Below are positions 10,651 to 22,047 of a DNA stretch of 64,000 nucleotides, piece after piece. Each line of letters begins with the position of its first letter. The first letter of the stretch is position 1. Below the pieces are notes generated by a model. The model was not told the origin of the DNA. It saw only the letters and a list, made by a program, of their open reading frames with translations, and did no database searches. The translations under genes were made by a program, and so were the position numbers. Source of the stretch: Chrysophaeum taylorii (lineage: Eukaryota; Sar; Pelagophyceae; Pelagomonadales; Pelagomonadaceae); assembly GCA_029834535.1 (NCBI GenBank), contig JAQMWT010000524.1:604996-668995 (forward strand), given 5' to 3'.

Positions 10651-10653
10651 TTT

Positions 10654-12018
10654 GAACTGAAGACGAAGTTAAAACGGACAAAATTGTCAAAATCATCGAA
10701 GAACACTTGTCATCAGAACAACATGCCTCGCACTGCTTCGATGTGCCCCGTCCAATTTTCCTTTTGATCTGCGTTATGTGTAACCTGTCACTACATGGGA
10801 CAGCCTTAACTAGGAATAGTCTTCAGTCGTTTCATCTTTCATGCCACAATGACCCAGCTGCACATATGCGAGCCATCATCCTACGCTTGGGCAAGTCTAT
10901 TCCAATAAATAAGATGCTCAAAGATGCGCTCATTAAATGTATGGCTACCCACAATCTTAATGCTTCTGACATAATAGTGAACCCAGACGACCATGCACCC
11001 CTTTTGCTACAGCTACCTCATATCTCGACCGTTAATGTTGAAATCCTTGTAACGGCTTGGTCATTACTACAGTCCGTCGAAGATATAAAGTCCGCATTGT
11101 TACAAACCCGGATGAGTTGCTTGCTGTGCTCATTGAAGGTTTCGCTAATGATGTTTCTCACCAGCCTAATGATACTTCTCACGAGATGTTACCGCCAATG
11201 TTGGACTACTTCCTTAAGTTAGCCCCAGAGCATCAAACTGCTTTTAAAAATGTACTTATCCAGGTTGGTTATCCCTCTGCCATAATAGACGCATTCTCAG
11301 ACACTAAGTTGTCTGAGGGTAAACCAGCACAGTTGAACCTACGACAGTAGAACATACTGACAACGTGCATGAAACTTTGCGACAGTTAAGAGAAGAAATA
11401 CAATCTCTATCTTTGCATATCGCCAAGAGTGATAAGCAATCTATAGAACGAGATCAACGACTTTCTGATGCCTTGGAAACCACAACTCAACTCAAAAATG
11501 CTAACGATACCCTTAACGCGCAAGTGACCGAGAACATCAAGCACGTATCACTCTTAGACAACATACTTTCCAGCTATCAAATGCACCAGGATACTACATT
11601 GTCTACCCTTGCTGTCTTAGCTCATGTGATTTCTAAGTCACTTATCACTTCTATTGAACAGTCTCCTCCAAATACTTTTGAGGAGGCACAGCAAAACATA
11701 ATCGACGATACAGCTGCTAGCTTACATACTGCTATGTCTGATGCACAGGACCATGTTATTCGCGCAACAGATCTGCACACCTTAACACCAGCTGCAGCTA
11801 TGTCCTATTTGTCTTCTGTCATGTCACCACTTGTTGCTCTCAGCGATGCAATCACTATAAATAATGCTTCTAACGACCAATCCGAAGACCATGACTCTTC
11901 CTCTCCAGAATTAAAGAAACTTGAAGACAATAGTGATGATGAGTTGGACCACACATCTGATGCTGTGGATGCTGTTTCTCTACGCAATGTAACAACACGT
12001 CCAACTTCCTCCTCCTAA
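10654..12018 (+). pseudogene. unidentified coiled-coil protein gene, frameshifted
   Basis: Three successive frames cover one continuous coding-like stretch: frame 0 to about 11060, frame 2 to 11350, frame 1 from 11365 to the TAA at 12016-12018. Two indels would explain this. The first part is mixed hydrophobic; the last 217 codons give a heptad-rich helical region (about residues 1-70: LRQLREEIQSLSLHI) and an acidic Ser/Asp-rich tail. No domain recognised. By base composition it resembles copia-1. It could be the gag of another element or a 3' accessory gene of copia-1; I cannot decide. Confidence 0.35.
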
Positions 12019-12458
12019 CATTAATTGTTATGTTGCCTTCTCCTTTATGTTGTTGTTTTATGTTTAAGTTAGTCGCTGTTCTCATGTATCGTACACAAGC
12101 TTCACACTCAAGAACGTCTGGAAGGCATAAAGCCTTTCACACGTCGAGGGGGTCCAGAGCGCTACACTATAATGTGTACGACACTGGAACTCCTTACTCC
12201 TTTCACACCTTTTTCTACTTGAGGGTTTTCTCTCCGTAATACGGCTTTCCCTCTTTCCTTCCTTACCCTTCCGCAATTATTTATTTCATGACAATGAGAA
12301 TCGTCTGAAGCTTTCTACCAACATGGAGTAGGCCTCCAGGTGCGTACCGTCAGGTACGGGGTTTTCTGTTTAATTAACAGAGGCTTCGTTCCTCGTTGTC
12401 AGTGTAAACGCTTCTATGGGACTTAATGTCCTTAAGGAGCTAGGGCCTAAATCCCTAC
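12019..12458. other. non-coding stretch left of copia-2
   Basis: T-rich, no plausible gene. It ends in CCTAC, the target of copia-2. Sequence 22243 onward is the other side of this target, so 12019-12458 and roughly 22248-22330 were contiguous before copia-2 inserted. It may be the LTR or 3' untranslated part of an older element, but no second copy is in the window to test this. Confidence 0.4.
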
Positions 12459-12653
12459 TAGAGATAGAAAATCTGAACTAGGGTTAGTACCCCCTGTTCT
12501 AGGGTTAGTTCACTTAACTTTGCCACCTTTGGTTTAAGAAAACGCTGTGTTATTCACACCGGCTGTCCTCGATTAAGAGACAGATTCGAGGACAGACTAC
12601 CACTGTTCTCACACTCTGCTGAAGGGTGACCCAGTAATCATTACTGTTCTCTA
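12459..12653 (+). repeat. copia-2 5' LTR
   Basis: Termini are the inverted hexamers TAGAGA and TCTCTA rather than TG...CA. Contains a direct repeat CTAGGGTTAG near 12478 and 12500, and a stem-loop at 12563-12595. Confidence 0.92.
12563..12595 (+). promoter_or_regulatory. stem-loop in copia-2 LTR
   Basis: Arms CTGTCCTCGA and TCGAGGACAG are perfect complements around a 13 nt loop. The 3' LTR keeps the stem and extends it to 12 bp although neighbouring bases changed, hinting at selection on the structure. It could be an RNA element in R/U5. Confidence 0.55.
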
Positions 12654-12733
12654 GGTATTGGGCACCAGTCCCGGTATCAGCAGAGTCCCAGGATTTCCAG
12701 ACAAGTCAAGTTCACTGACGTTCCTGAACCAAA

Positions 12734-14927
12734 ATGCCGACGAACCAAGAACGCCAGAAGGAGATAAGAGAGCAAGAAGCCCGTATAGAAGCCAAGTACC
12801 AAAGAGACATGCAACAGCAAGCTCAAGCGTACGAAGCTCGGCATAAAGAAGAGATTTTAGACCAAGAAACTCGCTTGATGGCACAAATAAGCGCTTTGTC
12901 CACCCAAGTGCAAGCAACGCAAGCACCACCACCTGCCGTCGCTGCTGCGACTCCGCCTCCCACTCCGGCTCAACAAGATCCCAAGTCTAAGGTCAACACC
13001 TTTAGTGACCCCCCTAGCGCCGTCCTCAAGTCGATGGACAACGCTCAAGTCACACCCCAAATGCTTTCGTTTCGTGTCATGCAATTGTTCGTCGAACATC
13101 TGATGCCTGAAACAGGTATAACTCAGTACTTCCTACAGGGCTTCTACACGTGGGAATCCGTCCTGCGCGGATCTAACGATCTCGCTGACGCTCTCCTAAG
13201 CCACTGTATCGACGAATACGACAAGGACCCCGACAACCACTCTACCGCCGGGAACACGCAAAATTTCCAAGGCCGTCACGTCTACTACAAGGGTGTCTAC
13301 CGCAAGTTCGGCAAGCACTTCCTGGACAACGTCTACGAGCCAAAACTGCAAGAACTCAAAGATCAATACAAGGACCCAACCGATATGACAAAAGGCAAGT
13401 TGTATCCAATAACTCGACCACCTCTCCAAGGAAAAGAAGCCGACTTCATCGTATATCACCGCGAGACTGTACACCCCCTATTTCGCCGTTTCCTACATGC
13501 CGGTGGCGACTCCGTCAAGCACCCAGCGTACGACGAAATCGACGCACTCGAATCCTCCTACCCAATAGGACTCGAATTCGTGCTACAAGTTCGCCTCGCA
13601 CTCGATAAGCATACGGGCCAAAACCACATCCATCATGCGCATTAGGTTTACAATGCCTTTCTGGACACGCCGTTCAACCCTGAAATCCATGAGCCAGCTC
13701 ACTACATCGATTACATGCGTCATGTCCAGCAGCAGCTCCGCCAGATCACCACGGACGCTTCTCTCCAACTTCCCGACGACAAGATCCTCGAAGAAATTCA
13801 CCAAAATCTCCGCTTCAAGTACCCCCCAAGCTTACTTGACTCCCGCGCCCCAACACACATCAAGGGCTTTGCACGTCTTGCTAACTGTTTGCGCACTCCC
13901 AGCGATTCGCTGTTACTCGACGAAGACAAGGACGCCATCCACCACCTTCCTAAGCTCATCGCTCGCATTACCGTCATTTCAACATTCGAGCTCAACTTTT
14001 GGGCTCACCTCAAGCCCCACCCCACCCTTAACTTCAAGCCCTTGCGCTTCGTTACGGACTTTGGTCGTCTGCCAACAAAGGACAAAGACAACCCACGCTT
14101 TCGCTCCCGCCGTCATGGTCTCCACCTAACCGAAGACGATGATGAAACCTCTCCCTGTGAAGACGAAACCCCACCGGACCCCACTGAAGCCACCGACCCT
14201 GTCGCCGTTTTCTCACGGAAGCCAACCTTGATCAAGAGGAAGACAATAACCCCATTCACCAACTGCGCGCCTACCGCAAGAAGCAAATTTCGCGTCACGT
14301 CAAAAAGCCCCCTCCAGGCAAAAAGCCGCCTAATCCTCGCTCCCCGTCTTACTACGACGTCAATGACAGTCCTAAACCCAAGGCCACCCCTGTCACCCCA
14401 CCGAAGAACACCGTCCCCGCGCTCCTCCTGTCTCCTCTGACAAACGCGAACACCCGCATCTTCGAAAGGCCACCTTCCCAACACAACCTCATCCACCCAA
14501 ACCGTCTACTCCAGACCAACGCTTCAAGGTCCCCCTTCGTGAAGTTCGTCGCAAACTCCAAACCATTCGCAATCTTAGCCAAGCCGGTCGCCAACATACG
14601 TGCAGCTCCGAGCATATGAACAAGCTCATTAACCTCATCACCACCATTTCCGACGAGGTACTTCTTTCCGAAGCCGAAGCTGACGCCGCCGAATTTCTCC
14701 AGATGTTAACGCCCGATCCCCAAGATGATCAACCTGATGAAGACGACGCCGAAACCGATGACCAAGAAGACAAAGGACATCTCGGCTTCCATGACGACAA
14801 AGGTCAGCTAGACCTCTACGCCGACGCCATTCCCGAAACCCAAGATGAAGAAGACTCCGCCGAAGCCTACGCCAAACGTCACAATGACTACATGCGTGCT
14901 CTCCACAAGAGTCGGCTTTTTCCCTGA
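12734..14927 (+). pseudogene. copia-2 gag region
   Basis: Starts at ATG 12734, 80 bp after the LTR. The N-terminus is a charged helix with Gln/Glu heptads (residues 1-60), then an Ala/Pro linker, then a compact helical region with many aromatic residues (residues 100-300) consistent with a copia capsid. TAG at 13643-13645 interrupts the frame, which then continues in phase to about 14250. A second part, read at 14616-14927 in another frame, is very acidic (Asp/Glu-rich), like the acidic gag end of copia-1. No CCHC knuckle seen. Frameshifts lie between 14250 and 14616 and near 14920. Confidence 0.65.
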
Positions 14928-15099
14928 TGGTTGCCGACGACGCCTGTGCCGACAACCACGCCTTACTTCATCAGGCACCAAACCTCCAGATGATGAATTT
15001 CCCGACTTCATCCATTATCTCGACACGAGTCGCAGATTTTCTTTGTACCACTTACACTCCAGACACGACCTCAAAGAAGACTAGCTCCCTGCACGGATG

Positions 15100-15560
15100 C
15101 AATGCAATGGCCCCGGCACAGAAACCTCATTGATTGACGGTGGCGCATCATTTTTGCTTTACGCGCACAATTCAAAATTTTGTTCCCGAGACCATCCGCC
15201 GAATTCCCGAACATACTATTCATATGGGACGAGGCACTCTTACCAGTCACTTTATCGGCGTTAAACCGTTGTATCTGCAGGCTGCAGGTCTCTCTTCAAA
15301 GGATGCACAAGACAACACAGGTTACGTATTATATCTCGTATTTATGGTAGTCCCGCAATTTCGACAAGGTCTTCAAGTTATTGCAACATCCCAGCTTAAA
15401 GCTCTGCATGTACAAGCAACAGACCCGCCACTGCCTCACGAGCCCTACCTGTATGAGCTCTTAAAATCCTCGACCTCAGACCCCCACAATTACGCCACAC
15501 TTCTAGGAAAGACCGCCGTCGTACTTGCCGCTCGCAAGCCTAACGGCCTGTTGTCCCTGC
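15100..15560 (+). pseudogene. copia-2 aspartic protease region
   Basis: The retropepsin active site reads SLIDGGASF at about 15127-15153 (D-G-G-A-S, close to the D-S/T-G-A-S consensus). A frameshift in the T run directly after it moves the rest of the domain to the frame starting at 15134, with FVPETIRRIPEH and MGRGTLTSHF as the following strands. Cleaves the Gag-Pol precursor in intact elements. Identity rests on this motif and on its place just upstream of the methyltransferase, as in copia-1. Confidence 0.6.
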
Positions 15561-15599
15561 CATCCCATCCCCGGCAAACATTCGCCACTGTGGTTAGCT

Positions 15600-17760
15600 T
15601 TCACACACGAAAACGAATGTCACTCCACGATGAGATTGCACACATCACACGGCATGTCGCAAAGACACGCTCACAATCGCACACGCTTGACTTCGCGAAG
15701 TTACAAAACCATTCCATGTATCTTACCGCACTGCTCAACATCAAATCTCCTGTCGTCCACTATGCCTTCAATGGCTCCGCAGACCTCTCTGTGCAAACAC
15801 AAACCCCTCTGCTCAAAACAGCCATTATTGCCGGTGGACTTCACCAGGAAGGTTTCGACATTTTTCGCAAACGACACGACAAACGCCTAACTGTCGTAGT
15901 TACCTGCGAAATCAACGATATCCTGCGCACCCGTGCGCAACACCTCTTTCCGCATGCCACGCACTATGCGGACCTCAGAAAACTCAATGCCGCACTCCAA
16001 ACCGGCAAAATAAGACTCCCTACATTCGACCTCGCAGTTTTTACATTGCCTTGCCAGCATCCGAGTGAATGAAAGAATACGACGGTTATGACACTCCGGT
16101 CACCGCCGACCTCTTTGTCAAATAACAACTCCGCTTCGTTCGTTGCACGCTCCCGACTTATACTAACTAACTAACTAACTTCAGACCTCTCCCGAGCATG
16201 GGAGCCAGGCCGGACCGACAGGAGCCAGTCCGGAATGACGGGCCTGTAGACGAGGAGCGCCGAAAGGTCGGTCGGCGGAGAGTGACCATCAAGCTTGTCG
16301 CCATGCGACGAGGAGACCGCGATGTGACCGACAACCAACTCGTCGATAACCTTCCGTCTTCGCCCCCCGGCCATACCCCGTCCCACTGCGAACGTTCCGG
16401 CTGCCAACCGGCCCGTCCGGGAGGCGAATAGGTGCCAACCTACGCCGGGAGGGCGGATGCCCTCGCAAGGCTCAGGATTCATGAGGCACCGTCCTCCATC
16501 GCAACCGCAGTCGGCGATCAGGGTAACTTATACCATTGTCGAGAACGTCCCTCCCAACCCCCGAACTCACCACGAGTACGCTCAACTCGCCAAAGGTTAT
16601 CAGCGCTTAGGCTACTTCCGCCTTTCCGGCGTCTACAATGCCTCTGCTTTTGGTGATGTCATCAGCAAGACACGTTATCTAGCTGTGTATGCCCGGCACC
16701 CGCTCACCGGCTACACCCTCGAGAAAACCGCCTCCCCTTGGTTAACCTCGCCTCCGAGCATGGTTCATCTCCTGGATCCCAGTCCCACCATCCCTGACGA
16801 TCTCTGGATCGCCAAACCCGTCCTTCGTGGTACAGTGCCCCGTTCTACATTGGACTACTACCAGCACAAGGCCACCTACTCCTACAAGCCCGCAAACGCC
16901 TCGAAACTCTCGATTTCCGAGAATGCCCGCATCTGCCAAATGCTCGCACGTCTCACCAAGCCCTTCACGGATCTCGGTTTAGATGCCGACGGCACCCCCT
17001 ACGCCACAATGGCGTCCATTTCCCACCTACTGGTTTTCACGCTCCTGCACAACCATTTGTCGCAACACCCCACTCTCGCCGCTTGGAATACCATCCGCTG
17101 TTTTCATGCCTCAGAGTCTCAATGTGCTTACCATTTGGATGGAGCCATCACCAGCACCGCCGCTACTGCCGTCGCCTGTGGCTACTTCCTGCGCGCCTCC
17201 CTCACCCTCCATTCCAGGCCCCCTCAGACTTTCGACTGTCCCCATCAACCCGCAGTCTTTTCCCCAACGCACTCCTTTTCCCTGGATGTTCCCAAGGGCA
17301 CCGCCTATCTGGTCGTCGCTTACACCACCTCCTTGGCCACCGCACACAGCTGTTCGCGCCCGTCCACTTGGGTCCACTACATGAATCGTTCGCATCCTGG
17401 CTTTGCCGCGATCGACTCACAAGGGCGAATTTCTCTCGATGACCCCAAGGGACTCGTAATGTCCAAAGCACGTCCCACTTACGCGGACTATGTCGGCCAC
17501 ATCGGAGACACACTTCAGAATAGCACCAAGTGCTACTCGGTTACTGGCTCGTACCCAACCAACACGAGCTACTCCAATGCCTTGCTGCTGATCTCTCCAG
17601 ACCACATACGTTACGCGACCCTCAACGAAATCGCAAATTTGGACACCACTCGGACCCGGAACTGCTCCGCCTGTTCAAACAACACCCGCCGTACTTCGCG
17701 TTCAAGGCACTGGCCAACGCCGTCCCGCACCACATGTTGCAGGTAAAGTACAGCGCTGTC
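15600..17760 (+). pseudogene. copia-2 C5-cytosine DNA methyltransferase domain, split by SINE
   Basis: Motif order fits the DCM/DNMT fold: motif I region TAIIAGGLHQEGFD at about 15819-15860; VVVTCEIND at 15892-15918 (AdoMet-binding acidic residue); FPHATHYADLRKL at 15947-15985; motif IV FDLAVFTLPCQHPS at about 16028-16066, with the catalytic Pro-Cys; motif VI TIVENVPP at about 16533-16556 (intact Glu-Asn-Val); motif VIII NASAFGDVISKTRYLAV at 16636-16686; motif IX HIRYATLNEIA at about 17605-17637; motif X ALANAVPHHM at 17705-17734. The 300-residue region between VIII and IX resembles that of copia-1. SINE copy 3 lies between IV and VI. Frame breaks near 16070 and 17640. Confidence 0.82.
16164..16525 (-). 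mobile_element. SINE-like retroposon copy 3 in copia-2 methyltransferase
   Basis: 362 bp, same family as 2665-3066 but more diverged. (TAAC)n tail on the left; target duplication ACTTATAC at 16156-16163 and 16526-16533. Its removal joins the motif IV side to the motif VI Glu-Asn-Val. Confidence 0.8.
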
Positions 17761-19175
17761 CTCGCATTCCACGAATCGCACCACCACGTGAACCTTCACG
17801 TCGAATGGGCTACAATACGCAATGGCATCCCCGGCCCTGGAGACATCCACCAGGTTGCAGAATTCTTCTCAGCCATCTCCAGCCGTCTCCTAGCAGAGGA
17901 AGACCTGAACCTCACCTCCCTCTTCACTGCCGTTGCAGATGCTCACCATGATGCGATCCTGAAACCAAGCAAATCGACAAACCTCGAGACGCTTCTTGCC
18001 GAGGCAACCGTTGCTAAGATCCGAGTCGACAAGCGACCCAGCCCCCCCAGCGCTTCGACTGCCGCACTGCCTCCCTTGCACCAGCCCGGCACCACTCAGC
18101 ACGCCAAAAGAGTGCTCTTGGTTACTCGCTGGCACCGCATACACCACCAACAACCAGAGATTCTTCGCCGCACGATTGCCGCTAATGTAACGAATCTCCG
18201 CCCAGGTGATGATCGGTATCTGCAAGACTGCAGCGAATGCAAGCGCTGTCAATCGCATGTCAGCTTCCGTCACAAGAACACTTCCTGGTCACAGGACGAA
18301 CTGGCCTACGCTCCTGGCCAACACCTCCACATGGATGTGTCATACCCGAGCATCCACAAGTGCTACGGCGGATTTCGCTATATCATGCACTTCGTGTGTA
18401 TCATCTCAGCACACAAATGGGTCTATTTCCTACGGAAATTAGACGCACAAGATGTTCTGGCCGGCATCCTCTATGTGGTTAACGTCATCAAAGTCGAATT
18501 CGATGTCCATGTGAAGATCATATCCTCTGACGCATTCTCGACTTTTCGCTCCGAAGCCTTCCACCCTCTCAAGGTGCAGCTTGGTCTCCAATTCCAAATC
18601 CTTGGTCGCCACCTACACCAGCGGAACTTTGCTGAAAACATTATCAAAGAAAACACCCGCGGCACCGTGGTTCGTCTTCTCAACCTTCGCAGTGTACGCA
18701 TCGAAGGAAAGTCTATTGCCGCTGAGTATTATCACCCATTTGCTCTCCTGCATAAGATCCAAGCCGACAACCAGCGCTCTCATGGCCTGCCCTCGCGCAC
18801 GCACATGCCATGCACCGTTCCCCGGCGTATCATGTCGCCCACGGCACCGCTCTTAAAGCTTCTCCCCTTTGGCGAACCTGTCACTTTTGTCTACCATCAA
18901 AGTCACAAAGTGGAACCCTCCAGCGTCTCTGCCTCTTACTTTCATAGCAACAACTATCTCCCGAACCTCCCCGGTACGGACCGATTTATCCGTGATGTTC
19001 ACAGCTCTATCCTGCTTGTACATCAAGGGCGATATGGAAAAATCGTTACCTCAAACGACTTTCACGTCGACGCGGACATGCCAGTCAACCGAAACAAGGA
19101 GATCGAACGGATCAAAGCACTTGCACAGATCCCACCAAAGGCACGACAAGAGGACCCGCTACCAGCGAACAGCAA
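17760..19175 (+). pseudogene. copia-2 integrase
   Basis: Read in the frame that runs from 17530 to 19398. HHCC zinc finger: HRIHH near 18135 and CSECKRC near 18230. Catalytic core: HLHMDVSY at about 18325 (first Asp), IISSDAFSTF near 18520 (second Asp), RNFAENIIKE near 18625 (Glu). Inserts cDNA into host DNA. The frame upstream also contains methyltransferase motif X, so the two domains are fused in one polyprotein. A shift to frame 0 follows around 19140-19180, ahead of an acidic linker and RT. The catalytic residues are present; this is the best-preserved part of the element. Confidence 0.85.
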
Positions 19176-21281
19176 ATGCCGGAAGTTAGACAGGAATCAA
19201 AAAATGAGGGCGAGAATCACGAAGACGAGCACGATGACCAACCTAGCGATGACGACAAACACAAAGCACTGGATCCAACTCCCGCTGCTGATTCAAGTCC
19301 CGTCAGCGACGCGACACCTGAACAGGATTTTTCGTTCCTCAACCGGCCACCTCCACCGGATGGTAGCATCCCGATGCCCAAACGAAAAGATCGCCTAGAG
19401 GTTGTTCTCGACGATTCAGGTTTTACTCCAGTTCTCGTGCATCGCAACCAGAGCGATAAACTCAAGGCAGATCTCAATGACGAACGTGGATTCCGCATCC
19501 CTAAGGATCAACTCTACATCGTGAAACGTGTTGACGATGGAAAACTCTTCACCAGACGCATTCTCGCCTCAGAGTACGGTCGCAACTGGAAATACCAGCA
19601 AGAGCAATCCACGGCTCACGCCACAGCCAACATGTCCAGTACATTGATGTTCCTCATCAGTGTCAGCGCTCTGCACCAGGGCCACGCCGCCAGCATCGCC
19701 TCTGCTCTCAATATTCGAAGAGAAGCTAAGCCGCCTACTGATGTCCCGAAAGGATGTCACCTAGCAACTACCACACAAGACTACGGTATCATGGGCGGCA
19801 CCGCACTGGATTTGCAGAGAGATACCGACGCGGAACTCTTGTACGTTGACTTCCCCAGGAAGCCATACCACTCGTCTGTGTTGGTTGACCACCTTGATAA
19901 CGACAATTCTGTTCTCGAGAACTACATGTGCAATGACGAAATGTCACCGGCAGAGTACTATGCGCGTCAATGGAACCAAGAATTCTGTTGTATGGGCTCC
20001 TCTCTTTTATGGGACATCTCCGCGCATCAGCACTACCATCTAGCTTCTCGTCACAGGCATGCCTTCATGCATGATTCTGGCGAACTCGGACACCTCTTCC
20101 TAAGTCAAAGTGATCCGAATCAAGACATCCTACAAGAAGTCATGGACTATGATTTGCAGCACATCGATCACGTCGTGTTACAACTCGTGACCGCTGAAGA
20201 TATCGTCTATGAGCCGGAAAAGATTGTCGAACTTAAAGGACTCAGCGAAGAAGATAAGTTAAAGCACATCGCTTCGATTCGCAGGGAAATTGAGGGATTG
20301 TGCTCCAATGGTGTATTCCAGCTTGAGCCTTTACCACCAGACCGTTCGTCCATCTCGACAAAGCTCGTGCTGAAGATCAAGTATTTTGCTGACGGCACTC
20401 CCGACCGCTATAAAGCCCGTCTAGTCGCCCGAGGTTTCTTGGCACGTGTAGGTATTGACTTCTATGCCACATCCTCACCAACCGCAATGCTCGCTACCAA
20501 CCGGCTACTGCTCGCCATTGCTGTGAAGCACAAGCTCCCTGTCGCGCACGCGGACATTCCCCAGGCATTCATCCAATCCGCACTCGATCGCCCGGTATGG
20601 ATCGATTTTCCTCGAGGAATACGTGTCTCTCCAAATCTTGTCCAGCAGATACAGAAGAACCATCCAGAGTCAAAACTCGCTCTCCGACTCGTCAAGCCTC
20701 TCTATGGCCTCAAACAGTCAGCTTTGTTGTGGAACATTAAGCTCGACTCATTTCTTCGACAGCATGAGTTCGAACGCTCACAAGTCGATACTTGTCTTTA
20801 TATCAGTCGGGATCGATCTATCAACCAATGGGTATTACTATCCGTTTCAGTCGATGACCTATTGATCACTGGTACCAACACTGCCAAAATTGCGTCTCTT
20901 CGCACCGCTCTGGAGACCGAATATGGCAAGGGTACATGGCATGACAACATCCGATCCTTTCTTGGCATCGATGTCCACTACAATGTCTCCGCTGGTCATC
21001 TCACTATGAATGTTGCAGCGAAGATCAACAAGATGCTCGCTGAGCATAAGCTCAATCTACTTAGCCTAGACGTCCCCTATTCGGACATCCTCGTCCAAAA
21101 AAATTCTATTAAACTTCTCTCAGACTTGGCTACTACCTTAGATGTATTACGCCAAAACTTCCCTTTCTATTGTGGCACCAGCATTTATTTGTCTGTCACA
21201 TGTCGGCCGGACATTACCACCTTGTGCAACAAATGCTGCAGCGGGATGCACAACCCCGAACAAACACACCTTCTGCACTGA
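19176..21281 (+). CDS. copia-2 linker and reverse transcriptase
   Basis: 701-codon open frame. Residues 1-60 are an acidic linker (Glu/Asp/His-rich). RT occupies about residues 345-690: STKLVLKIKYFADG and YKARLVARGFLARVG near 20350-20455, ADIPQAFIQSALDRPVWIDF near 20550-20610, KPLYGLKQSALLWN at about 20695-20735, and the catalytic box LLSVSVDDLLITGT at about 20835-20875 (SVDD in place of the common YVDD). The final part reaches the PDI...CNKCCSGMHNP block. It ends at TGA 21279-21281, where the frame changes before RNase H. Synthesises cDNA from the element RNA. Confidence 0.9.
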   Translation: MPEVRQESKNEGENHEDEHDDQPSDDDKHKALDPTPAADSSPVSDATPEQDFSFLNRPPPPDGSIPMPKRKDRLEVVLDDSGFTPVLVHRNQSDKLKADLNDERGFRIPKDQLYIVKRVDDGKLFTRRILASEYGRNWKYQQEQSTAHATANMSSTLMFLISVSALHQGHAASIASALNIRREAKPPTDVPKGCHLATTTQDYGIMGGTALDLQRDTDAELLYVDFPRKPYHSSVLVDHLDNDNSVLENYMCNDEMSPAEYYARQWNQEFCCMGSSLLWDISAHQHYHLASRHRHAFMHDSGELGHLFLSQSDPNQDILQEVMDYDLQHIDHVVLQLVTAEDIVYEPEKIVELKGLSEEDKLKHIASIRREIEGLCSNGVFQLEPLPPDRSSISTKLVLKIKYFADGTPDRYKARLVARGFLARVGIDFYATSSPTAMLATNRLLLAIAVKHKLPVAHADIPQAFIQSALDRPVWIDFPRGIRVSPNLVQQIQKNHPESKLALRLVKPLYGLKQSALLWNIKLDSFLRQHEFERSQVDTCLYISRDRSINQWVLLSVSVDDLLITGTNTAKIASLRTALETEYGKGTWHDNIRSFLGIDVHYNVSAGHLTMNVAAKINKMLAEHKLNLLSLDVPYSDILVQKNSIKLLSDLATTLDVLRQNFPFYCGTSIYLSVTCRPDITTLCNKCCSGMHNPEQTHLLH

Positions 21282-21420
21282 TATGTTTTACTTCGCTTCT
21301 TAAAGGGCACTCCGAACGACGTCACTGGACTATTCATCCGACAGCCCCTCTATTACCCCCTTCATTCAGCATCTGATCGCCCGCTATCCTGAACTGCATC
21401 ACCTTCGTTCACCTATTATT

Positions 21421-22005
21421 TGTTTTACTGATGCAAGTTTTGCTGATCGTTCTGACCCTCGCTTACGATCCAATTCTGGTGCATGTATCTTCGTCTTTGG
21501 CAATCTCGTATTTTGGTCTAGCAAACGACAAACCCTTACTGCCAAAAGCACCATGGAAGCTGAACTCATCGCCGCCAGCGCAGCCGCTGATGAATGTCAC
21601 TGGTTCTACAAGCTTTTCTCATCTCACCCCTATCTGTTTTCATGTGACCAAGCTCACGCTACCCCATTGCTTCTTGATAACGCTAGCGCACTACATGTCG
21701 CCAATCACCCTAAAGTCAGAGCTCCTTCTCGTCATATCAATTTACGAGAATTTCGCATTCGTGACTACCAAGCTAATTCGATCATTAGACCTCTCTTATG
21801 TCCTACTCTCTACCAGGTCGCTGATCATGTTTCGAAGCTCCTTCAACGCAACTTATTTCACAAGTTCAAAAACGCCTACGGCGCTCATTCCACTTCATCC
21901 TCCCCACCATCCCATCAAGTCACTCTTTCAGCTGCTCTTCCACCGTATGACTCTGTCCAGAACACTCTCTACATTCTTGTCGATGGTAAGACGCTTCCAG
22001 CTTAG
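21421..22005 (+). pseudogene. copia-2 RNase H
   Basis: Frame 1. TDASFADRSDP at 21427-21459 has the first catalytic Asp; WSSKRQTLTAKSTMEAELIA near 21513-21573 has the catalytic Glu; LLDNASALHVANHP near 21670-21710 has the third acidic residue. The end block REFRIRDY matches the copia type. The connection from RT is broken between 21281 and about 21410. The frame ends at 22003-22005, 43 bp before the 3' LTR. Confidence 0.88.
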
Positions 22006-22047
22006 TTTGATCCAGATTTCGCTCCCCACGTTCAATCTGTGAGGGCG

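Larger units (their letters stand above)
9457..10653 (+). mobile_element. Helitron-related composite repeat, copy H1
   Basis: Left part is an R2 module (TACTAATCGACAGATG, TCTG-rich run, TTTAAATGTCGACTGCTAAG). The middle (about 9617-10335) is the 3' part of a Helitron Pif1-type helicase. The right part (10336-10650) is a degenerate array of GAACTTACTGGGACCAGGT. The same composite occurs inverted at 39133-40318 and 61549-62890. Confidence 0.65.

Noticed and set aside
12654-12690. tRNA-Met type primer binding site after the copia-2 5' LTR
   Set aside because: GGTATCAG occurs about 18 nt inside the LTR edge instead of directly after it, and is too short to support a call.
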